Source of the DNA: Anas platyrhynchos | Taxonomy: Eukaryota > Chordata > Aves > Anseriformes > Anatidae | Direction of reading: 5' to 3' | NCBI RefSeq assembly: GCF_047663525.1 | Contig: NC_092600.1 | Span: forward strand, 2,724,001-2,788,000 | Length of the DNA stretch: 64,000 nucleotides | Shown: positions 38,116 through 50,500 of the stretch, in pieces | Layout: the number at the start of each line of letters is the position of its first letter | How positions within the stretch are numbered: the first letter of the stretch is position 1 | The notes under the pieces: generated by a model | Database searches by the model: none | The model's input: only the letters and a program-made list of their open reading frames with translations | Told to the model about the DNA's origin: nothing | Position numbers and translations under genes: made by a program

Positions 38116-41100
38116 GGAAAAGGGGTTGGATCGTGGGAAGGCACTGGGGGGGACAGCAGGCAGCGTGGACAATGTGTTTGGGGATATAAAGTATGATCTG
38201 GGCTCTTCTTGTGCCCAGGTGATACAGAGGTTAATTAAAAAAAAAAAAAAAAAGTTAAGAAATGATGGTCAAGGAAGGAAAGAGACACAAAAATGGGCTC
38301 TGAAGCCTAAGACCCAAAGCAGCAGTGCTCAGCACTCCCATCCATTTGCTGGTGACTGCATTTAACCGATAGCCAGGGCCCCTCGCTGCATCTCAGGGCC
38401 CTCCGGAGAGCCCCATGGCACCAGCAGTTGTTATTTCACCTGGAAAGCCTGACCCAGGAGAGCCCTTGTAGCACATTTTCCAGATCAGGTGGTGGCTGCA
38501 TCCCTCTCCTTTCTGCAGCAGGACTCAGAGGTGCGGGCACTGGCTCAGGATGCGGGGAGCATGATGCCAGACCTCTCCCCCCCACAGCCCGCAGGATGCT
38601 TGGGTGGGCAGAGGCTGCACCTAAATCCTGCTCTTGATATTTTTCCCTTACGAAGTATGGAACATACAGCTTTATTTTCCTGTTCACAGGACAGTTTATT
38701 CATCTTGGAGTTTTAAGAAATTAAAAATAAAATGCCTCCTTGTGCCTCTGTGCTGTTAGGAGAAAAAGCGCTCTAACCACTGAACTGATGTGAACGGAAG
38801 GGCTCCAACAGCCTTTGTGTCCAGAGCAAACTGCCATTTGGCAAAATAAAAAAAAAATAAATAAATAAAAAATAAAAAAAAAAAAAAAAAAAAAAACACA
38901 AAAAAAACAGTCCATCACAAGTGTTGCTGGAGAAGTCCTACAAGTTTCAGCCCTTCCGCACAGCCGGGCAGAGCTTTGCCTACTCGGCAAGTCCTGCCAG
39001 CGCAGAGGTGTTGAACAACCACCTCAAACCCCAGTGTCGCAACACGCCGGCCTTGCTCAATCACCGCCTGACCTTCGAGACTTCTGGAGCCTGCCGATGC
39101 CTTTCTCCTCAAATTCAGCTTGCCCCACAACTTGAATGACACAGGAAGGTGTCCCGCAGTGCTTTGCAGAGGGCCACTTCCCAGCGGGGTTTTGTTAAGG
39201 GTAATTAGCTGAGCACCCACAAAGGATGAGATAGATAACTGGGAATGCCACAGTCGAAGCTGAGAGTGACCACTAGTCAGCATTGCAGCCTTTCGACAGA
39301 AAACACATTGTTTTCTGCTATGTGGACAAACAGGTTGGACTAATTACTACATATAATCATTATTATTTATGCTCCACAGACATCAGAGTTTTGTCTTTAA
39401 ATGAATTTATAGAGGGAAAAAAAATCACAAAGCTGAATAATCCCTTTAATTATATGCTTAAAAATCCTGAATGGAAGAAATTAGGAGACACAAAGGAACA
39501 AACATAAACTAATTATTCCTTGTTTTGCAACTAACGTATTTCTATGGTAACCACTATGGTCTTCGAAGAAATTAAATGAATTTAAAAAAAAAAAAAAATC
39601 AGTTCATCAGGAAAGTCACCCAGTAAAGCCACAAAACAAAGATCTTTCAAATAAGTCTAGAGATGATGAAGGAGAAAAGCATGCATTTTCCCAGCTGTTG
39701 ATCATTAGAGCTATGAAACTGCATTTTCATTAAAACCACCAAGTAGATTCTCCCTTACGTGCTCTGCGGGGAGGTTGGTGGGTATATGAATGGGCACACA
39801 CACACAGAATAAAGGAGAGAGATGACTTCTGTGTACAGTGCGCCAGTACAGCAAGGTGAACAGAAGACAAGAATGTGGATTTTTGTTCAAGAATAGTTAC
39901 TTTTTTCTCACACTCATTTTTTGAGGTTGAAAACTTCCAACCTAATTTTAACACAACCTCAGTTCTCCTGTGCAGCTTTAGGTAGATTTTTAAGTGTTGA
40001 TTTGAACAAGCAGTGTCCCAGATCTGTCTCTCCAGTAGAGGAAAATTTTCCAGTAGGCAAAAAAAGGTGTACAATTTTAATAGGTCAACAACACATGAAG
40101 AGTGGTGTTGTACCCAGTAAAGACCAAGTTTACACATTTTTGCCCTTGAAATGTAGGAAATTAATCAAAACCAGGCACTTAAAACCTTAACCAGGCTGTC
40201 ATCAGCTTTACATTATTAAAGTTTAGCTCAAGGGGTGCACTGCCAGAGGAATAATTCAACCAGAATGGTCCACGAAGCAAGCAGATTTGGGCTCTGCAGG
40301 AGGTTTGCGTCTTCAGGCTGTGCAGAGCTTGTTAGCCAAACAGACAATTCATGCAAACATGCCTTACTCCTCTTTTGTCTGCACCACCAAAACCAATGGC
40401 TTCCCCTATCACATCTGTGGCCGTGCTGGCAGCTACAGATAACGAAATGAACCGAATAGCCTCGTACAAAGAGATCCTCGGTTTTCAGTTGAGGAAAGTC
40501 CCTGCAGTTGAAGCCGAGGAGCTGGGTTCAAGCCCTTTTACAGAGGTTCAGAATTTTTTCCACCCTTTGTGCTCTGCATGGCGCTTTTACTGTCATACTC
40601 CCATGTGTAGCTTCATTCAGCACCGCAAACAGAACAGGAACTTTGTGCACTGTGTTCAATTTACAGTTTTCTGCAGTAATCTCTCTCTACGCTGGCATGA
40701 GTTGTCACAAACAGAAGAAATACCAAGACCCCTGCACATCAACAGGGCAAAAAGGCTGCCCAGCTCCCTGCAGCATGGCTTTCTGTGTAACAGCTTCACC
40801 ATTTCTCTTGGGTGGTTTTTGCCACAGCTTTGTAAGGAAAAAGACGTCACAAATCCCAGGCTCAGTCCAGCAACAGATTCATTCCCACCTTTGGTTAACA
40901 TAAGATTATTAATATTCTTAATAATGGCAATAACAACTCCTATTAAGACAACCTGCTGGCTTTGGAGAACAGGTTCCTATTTTCCTCAGGTTCTAATTTT
41001 AGAAGCTTCTGGCGACTATGTAAACTTGTGAGCTAGAAACAAACATGAAAACAATATAAATCATTTGTTGAAAGCATGCGGTGGGCAACAAGACCCAAAT

Positions 41101-41685
41101 ATCCTGCAACACTGAAGTCAGCCCCAGACTTTCAGATCTGCAGAGTAGATGCAGTGCAGCACAAGAGTTTCACGGGCATGACTGGGTTGATGCTAAGAAA
41201 AGCTTTCCCATCAGCTTCACTGGAAGACACAAAGCACACAACAGAGAGTAACCAACACTGGGCATCAAACACTAACCAGATTTGGGAAACAGGGATAAGC
41301 ACACAGCCATGTGGAGAACCACAAAGGCATCACACCACATGGGTGAAACTTGCTCCTGTTTGATACAAGACCCTCCAGCTCTGTGCTGTGCTCACTGTGG
41401 CCCCATTCTGCATTTTCTCCACCAAATCCCTGTGCCCACTGCTATGTTTAGAAAGCACGATAGTGGTGAAATGCTCATTTTGCATTTGTTGTAAGTTTTC
41501 TTCAAAAGATAAAGCAGCTTTTTACACACTGAAACACATCCCTAAGGTCAAGTCTGTTCATATTCCATTTTTCTTTCTCATTAATCCAGAAAAAAAAAAT
41601 AAAAGCTACACAGCAATTTGCATCATACTTATAACAGACAAAAGAGCTGAAAAATCTTCGTGAGATTTTTTTGGCTCTTTATTCT
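38116..41685. other. Intergenic DNA, A-rich simple repeats, no gene seen
   Basis: Contains an A run at 38237-38253, a 66-base A-rich AAAT/A array at 38843-38908, and an A run at 39584-39598. The longest open frame (226 codons, 40351-41031, +) has no recognisable domain and is not called. Confidence 0.55.
38843..38908. repeat. A-rich simple repeat
   Basis: A/T-only array of A runs with interspersed AAAT and AAATA units, ending in a long pure A run and a CACA interruption. Low complexity, no attached element recognised. Confidence 0.9.
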
Positions 41686-41770
41686 ACAGAGCACTTAAGC
41701 AGAAGCTTAATTTACTTCACACGAGTAGTATGTGACTCCAGTGGGACTATGTATCTGATTAAGAATGAAT
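41686..41770. mobile_element. Ancient amniote interspersed repeat (LINE 3'-UTR-like)
   Basis: The bases 'cagagcacttaagcagaagc' then 'ttaatttacttcacacgagt' and 'tccagtgggactatg' follow an old repeat common in bird, turtle and crocodile DNA: 'aagcacttaagcacatgcttaactttaagcacatgagtagtcccattgacttcaatgggacta'. I cannot name the family with certainty; a CR1/L3-clade LINE tail is the best guess. The copy is short and diverged. Confidence 0.55.
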
Positions 41771-44700
41771 CCAATTGTCTCTCTAGATCAATGCCATAAT
41801 TTATTCCTCCCTGAGTAATAGATAGATCCTTAAAGTATCTTTGATAAACACATGCAGTGCAAAGGATTAAGTGATCCAAGCTATAAAGTCACACACCCTA
41901 GTGGAAATCTCTCAGATACATTTAACATCATCACTCAATCATTTTGTTTCTATTACATTTCCTATTTAAATAAACTCCTCGCTTTTGCCAGAAGTCTGTA
42001 CAATGAAGTGCTCATAAAAGCAGCCCCTCACCTTTTCCATCAATTTCTTGACAAATTCCAGATTAAAAAAAAAACATTTGTTGGGTCAGATCCCTTCAAT
42101 AGGGATAAATTTTCAAGACTCTGGAAATATAACATAAAGACATACATAAGAAATATAACAAAGATAAAATATACAAGAATTTTGCCGACCAGTTACATGC
42201 CACTAAATCAGATACAGGAGCTGCTTTTGCTGATAGCTGATGCTTTGGACGTGGGTTTCTTTACCTGCACTCCAGGGACCCTCACACACTAGACTCTGGA
42301 AGTTAGCACTTCCATCAGAAGTAGGATTTAATAGCCTTCACAGCAAACAGTGACCCTACAGGAAAAATAAATGAGTATGTGTTGGTAGCTGAAGGCGAAG
42401 GCATGTTTTGCACACATGATGTCACTCTTGCAACTCAGGAAGAACTAATTGCTTGGCTTGTTGTAGTCTCATACTCCTTGGGTTCACTTGCAAATTATAG
42501 TCATCTGGAGAGCTACAGTATGTCATCAGCACACAGCAATGTTGTCTGAAGCGTAATTAATATCTGCCTTTCTTTTCAAGTTCCTTATTTACCCTCTTTC
42601 CCCCATGACAAATATGTTAATGACCTCTCCAAAACCCACAAGTTGTCATTTTCAAAGAGCCCCCGTCTTTCTGCCTTGAGCTGAACACTTGAGACTAAAT
42701 CACGGTGAGCCTGTTCTTGCCCCCATTAAAGCTGTTGAGGGTTTTGTCAGTGACTTCAGTGTAAGCAAACTCTCACAGGCTCTAATGGGAGCAGGACCAC
42801 AGACCTATTTTACTTTGCACCTTCAGCCAGAGGTAAAAAAAAATAAAAATAAAAAAGCAACACACCAAACAAACAATAGGCAAGGATTGTCTTACAAGTC
42901 GGCAGGATTCTGAGTTGAATCAGGTGCCCAAGGCAACATCAGGATCTCAAGCCATCCAGTCCTATGGGTTGCAAAGCTTGCAGGGTCCTAAGAAGCTATT
43001 TGTTTTTGATCAGTTCTGAGAACGTGTTTTTAAAGTTCATTTAGATTTTCCAGCAAAATTACTATCTGCTTACCTGATTCTAAGTATTTTTCTGCAAAGG
43101 GTAAAACATTTCCCAGAGCTGAATATAGCTGCATGTGAAAATAAACATATAAAATGTGTACATCAGTGACAGCAATAACTGTACTGCTAGCCCAGACCAT
43201 CACCGTGGAACATTTTGATACCAGTTTATAAAGTACTGCTTGCACTCATACAAGGACTTGAATAATCCCAAATGCATGACTTTTTTTTTTTCTTAATATA
43301 CATGTATCTTTACAAATGAGTCAGGTTTACAAATAATAAATGCATTTACACTAAAACCAGAAATAGGGTCTCCTATATTTAATTACCCACAACTGTGTTC
43401 TACTTTTCCTTTTCTATTAAAAAATCCCCTGATTAAATCATCCGCCATGCGGCAGAAATCTTCATAAAACAAAGAAATATTATTTCCACTACTACATAGC
43501 TGTTAGTTTCATATGTGAATAAAGAATTTCCCTTTCCAAGATTTAAGCACATGGCAAGTCCCCATGGCATATTTATCAAGTTTTCACATGTTTCTATCCT
43601 GACAATTAGCAAGGTGGATCTTTTGAAATTCTTACCATATTACTAATATGAACGTACTTGCAGGAAAGAAAGTACAAGATACATTTCTTCTTTTGTACAT
43701 ACTGCTGTAAAATAGAGGTTCAGACACCCATATTTTTCTAAATCATTCTCTTTCTTCTCTGTACAATCTCCTTCTCCCTTCCTTAGCTTCTGAAACATAC
43801 TTTACACCTGGCCATACCCTGATCTCGGTGTTAGCTGATACTTAGCACACCTCTTATTGATCTAGTAGGACTTGCATGAGCAGACCCTCTTGGGACAGTG
43901 ATTACAAGCCTGTGTTCATAGTTTTTCCTTCAGCTCACCCTCCAAAGCATTACAGCCACATCAGAAGCAGTGTATTTGAGGGTGAAAATTGTATTTGAGA
44001 GACACTACAAGGTCTGCTTTGTTGAGACTGCAGTGTTATGCAGTAAATTTTGCCTCAACAGGAGCATCTTTTTCCAAGCACCTTTTTTCCCAGTCAGGAG
44101 CATCAAACCATCTTATGAGGTTTCCAAAGTGTGGGCAGGGCCAGGAGGGATAAAGCAGAGAAAGGACCATAAAACAGAATGACTCTGCTACCCCAGCCAG
44201 AGGCAGACTACAATAATTTAGGAAGCTTACAGCCTGACACAAGTATATGAGAGTCATCTGAGCCTGTGCAGCAACACAAAACCAGGAAGGGAAGTTTTGT
44301 TTTCGTGTCTTTCAGAGACAACACTTACAGAGAGCACTGGGGTCAGTCTTCCAGCAGGGATTTGCAAGATCCAGACTATTCCATAAGCATAAACCACATA
44401 GATCCCACAGTAACCCCTTACATTTAGGGCTGTAACACAGAGAGTTTCAGTCCTGCTGATGACAGAGGTGGAAGGAAGCCCATGGTCCACAAGCACCAAG
44501 GTATGGTACTCCGCAAGCTACCTGCCATTTATATTTTTAAAAGGCTTTTATGCTACATTGATAAAACAACATAAAGGGAACATAGAATATAAACATTTCT
44601 GAATGACAGAAAAAAATCAATTCCAGCAGAATTTCTTTTTTTTTAATGACTTATATTGATTCTCATTCCATCATGGTTTGGATGCGTTTCTTCAGTGTTA

Positions 44701-44849
44701 TTTTAAAAGGCCTCCTGCATTCATCATTTAATAAAGATAAACCCTCTGCTTTTAAAAGATTTTATAAGTTTCTAAAGTTTGCCAGACTTTGTAGCAAGCC
44801 CAATGGATTTTCATGATCTTTTCTCTTTTATCAACAGCAGAACAGGGAC
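41771..44849. other. Intergenic DNA, AT-rich, no gene seen
   Basis: About 3 kb with no recognised gene. Small A-rich tracts lie at 42066-42078 and 42836-42857, and a T run at 43281-43292. Open frames of up to 146 codons have no recognisable motif. Confidence 0.55.
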
Positions 44850-45010
44850 CATGATTCAAGATTCCTGGTTTCTTGTCTTCATTTTGCAATACCATCACTG
44901 ACAAGCTACATTTGACACCTCTGTGCCTCAGCTTGCCTAGTTCATAAATGGGCCCAGCAACACCTGTCACATGGTGTTAAAAGGTTGAGTTAATTACTGC
45001 TCATAAATCA
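44850..45010 (+). mobile_element. Fossil MIR-type SINE
   Basis: The 3' half aligns by eye with MIR. 'caagattcctggtttcttg' matches the 'caggagacctgggttctat' block, 'ccatcactgacaagcta' matches 'gccactgacctgctg', 'cctctgtgcctcagcttgcc' matches 'ctctgtgcctcagtttccc', then 'ataaatgggcccagcaacac' follows, and 'ttgagttaattactgctcat' matches 'ttaaatgagttaatg'. The tRNA head is not recognisable. The element is short, has no poly(A) tail, and is strongly diverged, as expected for MIR in a bird. Confidence 0.7.
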
Positions 45011-45254
45011 CATTGCGAAGAGAAATATATATATATATGCAAAGTAGTTTTGATGTTGTAATAGAATTGCATTGCTTTAAGATGCAATTAAATTGTTATG
45101 AGATTCATATTTCTTGTATCACTTTGCTACCCATTAGCATTAAATATTACTTCCAGAATATTCAAAACCTAGGTACAATATTTGTGCAATTCAAGACGAC
45201 GCTACTCAGGACACTCACTGGGGAAGATACTGGAATAGGAACAACTTTCTCTCT

Positions 45255-45312
45255 CCATCTCCCATTGAAGTGCAGTGATTTTTGCATTCATTTTAAGTGC
45301 TGTAGGACCTGA
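45255..45312. mobile_element. Possible ancient amniote repeat fragment
   Basis: 'ctcccattgaagtgcagtga', then 'tttttgcattcattttaagt' and 'gctgtaggacctga' resemble an old repeat of the form 'ctcccattgacttcaatgggagttttgccattgacttcaatgggagcaggatc'. The match is short and imperfect. Confidence 0.4.
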
Positions 45313-45424
45313 ATATATTCACCGTTGCTAATAAGCCTTGAAAAGCAACACTACCACTTTATAAGACACAAATCCTACATTTAATAGCTCAGTTGCAAAC
45401 AAACACTTCTCCTCCCTCCCTTTA

Positions 45425-45530
45425 ACTAGCACACTGAGTGACTGAAGGATTTAAAATGAGGCACCATCACTTTGTGAAATGTTTTGAGATCTGCCAAGTA
45501 CAAAGTAGCATTACGATTACCATTTTCACT
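45425..45530 (+). mobile_element. Possible SINE/LINE 3' tail fossil
   Basis: 'tttgtgaaatgttttgagat' then 'ctgccaagtacaaagtagca' and 'ttacgattac' follow the tail shared by amniote MIR1-like and CORE-SINE elements, 'ttgtgaagtgctttgagatcctcggatgaaaggcgctatagaaatgcaaggtattatt'. The SINE body upstream is not recognisable. It lies 415 bases after the MIR copy ending near 45010 and may be an independent insertion. Confidence 0.5.
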
Positions 45531-46959
45531 TTGATTTTTTTTTTCCTCCATGAACTACTTACTATCAACTACAGCTGCTTTGTGGAGGAGGAGCAGATAA
45601 GGGGTTTAGGCATGAACACCATACCTTTCAGAGTATCACACACAATCATACACACATATGTGGCTTGCTGTAGCAGAAATAGGATCAAGCTATGAAGTTT
45701 GAATTAGATGAGAAAATTCCTATTTAAGACTGCAGTGATTTCCAAAGCTTTTTTTCCTCCTGCCCACTAGAAAGACAAAGAAATATTACAAATTTCCCAG
45801 GTCCAGAATTCAATGGTGTCCACTGAAACTGTCTTTATTTGGGTTTTACCTGAATTTCAGTTATGAGGTATAACTGAAGTAGACATTTTCTGTGCCTCTT
45901 CTATGCTACACTGAAATGGCATGAAAAGACAGGAGGAGGGGGAACAAAGCAACGAAGACTCACCAATGGAGCTGCCTATGGCAATAGACTCCATTTCCTA
46001 CACATTTTCTTTCCATTTTTCTCATTGCTACAGTGGATTGAATGCTCCCTGTGCCCCAATCAAACAGCATACATGACCACAAGTGGACATCAGGAGGAGA
46101 CCTGAATCCCTACTAAGCAGTTCTGGCCAGATACCCTTTGACAAAATCCCAGACAATGACATGTTTATAGAATTGTTCCCCAGCACTACTCCATCAAGGA
46201 ACAAGAGCTCCATTCCCAGAACAGCTTACACAGGCTGTTCTACCTCTAAAACAGGCTGGTGAATAAAATAGTATGTTTTTTAACTATTTCAAATTTAACT
46301 GTTTCTTTCAAAGACTGGATATGTTTAGCCAGTGAAACCTGAGGTTTACTATTGGGATTTTCTTTTTCTTAAATCTTGTATGTGGGAAAATAAAAAGATT
46401 ACTAACAATGTAGAAATACTTAGCCTGCTTCACAAAACAGACCTCCTGCCTTGGAATTAGCATGGCAATTTGACTTTGGGGCTGAAATTTCATCTTTACG
46501 GAAAAAGCCAAGTGAAGGTTTCTTAACGCCTCCTAGCACCCGATGAATAAATGACAAAAAGTAGGTTGTAATTCATCTCATGCTTGAAATCAAGACGAGC
46601 TGTGGGTATCCTGGATTGCCCAAATTCTGATCTGGATCCAAAGTCACAGTTTTTAAAAGAAGGGGCTAGACTCAGAGTATAGCCACCTCTATGCTAGAGA
46701 ATGCAGACGGGTAATATAAATCATACATGACTGCAGGATCTGGCCCTCATTTGGGGGCAGAATGCTGAAACTGTAATTGCTCTTGCAATGAATAGCTGAT
46801 GAATGAAAACAATTAGTCACTTTATTTAACCTGTTGTTAGTTCTGCCAACACAAGTTTACAGAAGTCATTAGTCAGACTGCACACAGAGAGAAAAAAAAA
46901 AAAAAAATCCAGAGATTTGATTTTAAAAATCATGTGATTAAAAAAGCTCCGAAAGAAAC
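45531..46959. other. Intergenic DNA with weak repeat traces
   Basis: Mostly unique. Around 46620-46760, 'aaattctgatctggatccaa' and 'gcaggatctggccctcattt' look like pieces of an old amniote repeat, but the evidence is weak. An A run lies at 46894-46908. No gene was recognised. Confidence 0.5.
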
Positions 46960-47520
46960 AGGTGAAGATGTTTGGCCTGCCCTTCTTTCCAAGCAGGATG
47001 GAGGGGCATGGCTGTCCCTGTCCCCCCTCCTCTGCCTGCCCCGCAGGGACAGATGGCTCCTCAGCAGGCACCGGACTCCCGGCGAACACCCTTGGCCCTG
47101 CAGCAGCCGGCCCGCAGCACGCCACCACCAGAAACAGCAAGAAACACCTCGCTTTTCTGCATTTAACCTTCTCGGGTTTGAAGGTCTGGAGACACAGGGC
47201 CACCACAAGCACAGGCTTGTTAAGTCTGTCTCCCTCCCGCCTGCCCAGCTGGCTGTCAGCCATTTTGTCAGCATCCCCAGTGGCACTGGGCTGGAGGGGA
47301 AGGGTGGCCATTTTGCTGCCCTTTGGCCCACACATGGCCCCGCAAGGCAGCAGCCATCATCACTGGGGGCCACGAGTCTGTGGACAGCCTGTCTTTGAAG
47401 TGGGTTAACCGCAGACACCATCAGCCAGCACCACTGGTTGCTCAAACCCCACCAGGAGATGGCAGAGAGCTGCTGCCATGGGCAGTTGCAGCCAGCGTGA
47501 AGCACCCCAGGCCCTGACAG
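46960..47520. other. GC-rich patch of unknown origin
   Basis: About 560 bases with clearly higher GC than the AT-rich flanks, so open frames of 148-191 codons exist on both strands at once. The motif 'gccattttg' appears at about 47259 and again near 47308. The abrupt compositional change suggests an inserted or anciently constrained element, but I see no LTR ends, no poly(A) tail and no known domain in any frame. A strong CTCF-like motif lies at 47452-47465. Confidence 0.45.
47452..47465 (+). promoter_or_regulatory. CTCF-like motif
   Basis: CCAGGAGATGGCAG matches CCASYAGRKGGCRS at 13 of 14 positions, with only position 5 deviating. It is the best CTCF match I noticed and sits near the right edge of the GC-rich patch. 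Confidence 0.42.
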
Positions 47521-50500
47521 GAGCCCCTCGGCACCACACGCTCCTGTACCGCTCTGTTAAGACAGAAAAAACACTGATTTAGCCTTCACTTGCTTCAGTT
47601 CACAAGTTAGAAGTTAGAATTTTACTGCAATTAAAATGCTATTTCATGTGAGCAAAGATACATCGTACAGAAACCATGTACGTTCATACTGAGCTCAGGA
47701 GATTTGTTCTTAAAAATGGACAAATCCAATTTCCCCATGCTTCACAGTGGTGTGTTCTAGTATCAGTATTGGAAGAGAGACTATGAAATAGACTGAGCAC
47801 CAGCTTGTGACCAACTTTGTGCAAGTAACATCTCTCTACGCTTCACTTCCCCAGTATATAAAATGAAGGTACTCATGTACCTTAAAACTACTGCTGAGCA
47901 AAAGGCCGACCTCCATGTCCATGAAGAATTACAGCCTGGATACTGTTTGTATTCAGTGTACTATGAGGTGTTCATGATCTCCTCTGCCCTATGCACATGT
48001 TCTTTTTGTGCTTTTACTCAAAGCATCTCAAACTCTCTACATACACTTGTTTGAGGGTTTTTGTTTTTTTTTTAAGAGGTGAAAGTTTAAGATGTTTAAA
48101 GGTCTTACAGACGCATCCTTGTTAGATTCTAAATGAGATTAATTAATAGGTAAACACAAGTGATTCTTTGCTTTAGCCAGACCATCTCAGATATCACAAC
48201 CAATATCTTCTTTAAGGATAATTCAGATTGTTCCATCCACTTTCTAGATGATGATTACTACTCAAGAAAGTCACAGACAGGAGAATAAGCTGTGCAGTAT
48301 TTCTGTACACCATATGCTTAGAAACAGAAAGGAGCCTTTTTGTGATTCTTCTGTTTGAGTGAATCCCTATGAATCTCTTGTCAGCTTGGTTCTCCAGGAA
48401 GTAGTGCTGAATCTCCTCAGCAGTGTTTTAATTGGCACCGTGAGAACATGCTGTCATTGCTCCCCTTCATTTTCTAAGGTATCATTCCAAAATCACAATG
48501 CCTACTTCTCTGATTATTTTATTTGGCAACTTAGAAAGAAAGGCAATTGCAATGTTTGCTATTAGCTTAAATAGAGAGAGAAAACACCAGATCATTTGGA
48601 GAAGAGAATAAAAAATAAAAAAATCAGACCAGTAGAACCTGGTTATACTCAAATAGGAATCTCCAAAGGAAATGTGTGATTGTGTGTGAAGTACTGCTGG
48701 TGACTAAGAAAGCCATTTTCTTTCAGACCAATACTGAACCAATACTCCAGTATGAGAAAAGGGGCATGGTAACACTGGAAATGTTATGCTCCCAAACGAG
48801 ATGTTAAACAAATGTCTTTACCACGTGTGGTCATTAAAGATTTGATGTCAAGATGAAAGGTGTTAACCTTGGAAACCTGGCCAGATTCCAACATGGGTAA
48901 TTACATTCTGTCTCCATAAGCAGTTCTCTGTAGAGTTTCAGCTGGACATTTCAGATCTTAAACCGTTATGTAGCCTTGCTGTGAGTGGCTTAAGAAAAGT
49001 ATTGTCTGATTATAGCAACAACTCAGTGATATTCTGCATCAAGTACTCGTACTATGAAACTGCAAACCTTAGAGCAGTAACAAGTCACATCATGGAGGAA
49101 CTATTCCAGCCCTTGTGCATTGCTGCAGCCTTTTTACACGTGAGTAACCCTAGGAATGCAGAGAAACCTACTGTGCTGATAAATTTTATGGGATGGACCT
49201 TTTCAAAAGAAGGAAAACAACAGCAACAAAAAGATGATATTTTCACTTGCAATTACCACCTTGGAAGAAACTCACGGATACAGACTTGTGTTGGTATTTT
49301 AGAGCAGTTAGCTGTTAAAGTTTGCATTCTAAACTGTTTTTCATAGAGGCATTCCTGCCTGGATCTGCGAGTTATGGGAAAATTTTGTGGAGTCTTTAAC
49401 ACCATTACCAAGTGTAAGCATCATATCTGTAGCCTGGCCACTGAATGCTACCAGCACATTAAGTGCTGTCACACTGAGACCTGCTCTGCAAGCAGAACAT
49501 TACAGTGCCAGACACTCTTCTGAAGGAAAGTTCCCCAGAGGCAGTATCTACACTGCTGGGCAGATGCTCTCTGCAATACACCCTGCAATCATGGTCCTTG
49601 GGTACACACCCTTGCCCCACGCTGACTCCATTGCAGGAGATCTGCATGCACACCCTTCCCCACATGCACTGGTTTCCTTTGTATGGAAGCCAGTGCACAC
49701 ATGGAGATGGGAGCTGAGTGGCATGCTGAGAGGTCCCCAGTGGGTACAATGTGCAGACCAGTGCAGTGGACAGTGATGAACTACAGCTGCCGATACTGCA
49801 GCCTGCATTCAGAGGTCAAGCAGAAAGCAGAACTGAGAATATTTTGTGCATCTTCCAAATGTTGAAAAGATCATTCCTACCATCCCCCTCATTACCATTA
49901 GCATCTTTTCCTTCCAAAAGGAAGTTATACTTTAGCTAAAGCAGGCAACTCCTCCAAGTCCCATACTGAACACTGGTCCCATGCGAAATTCTGATGCAGG
50001 GATTTTTCTGATACAGAGTTTACTGAAGCCTGTCACAGAAATGGTCTAAAGTTCAAGTGACTGCAAAATCAGACAGCATAGGAACACATTGTAAAGCATG
50101 TTGCCCTTCTTGTGAATGAGAAGTCCTTATTTATGTAAAAAGTCATGAGCCTACCTGATCTTGTATCGATAGCCATATCTTAGATGTGTTCATTTCAGAA
50201 GACCTTTAATAATACTACACAATAACCTGAGCCAGTGACAGTCTCTTTTCAATGCTAAGTTCCTGAAACCACAAAGAACAACACGGATTATTTTCAGATA
50301 TTTTCCCAGTGCTCAACATGCAATTTATCAAATTCCCTTCAAGCATTCATCACACCCATGCAAATAATTTATTCTACCCTACAGAACGTTTGTGTTTGAT
50401 CACAATGACAACTTACTGCTGCTATTCTTTATCAAATACATTATGGCATTTCAAACCTGGGAACAACACCTAAATTACATCGAGGAAACATGTTGAGATG

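Noticed and set aside
37726..38196. Open frames of 110-151 codons on both strands in the CpG island
   Set aside because: Several phases are open simultaneously on both strands, which reflects GC content rather than coding.
40351..41031. 226-codon open frame on the + strand
   Set aside because: No recognised domain, no splice context and no promoter features; within reach of chance in a 64-kb, six-frame search.
46826..47505. Open frames of 148-191 codons in the GC-rich block
   Set aside because: Open on both strands at once, with no motif.
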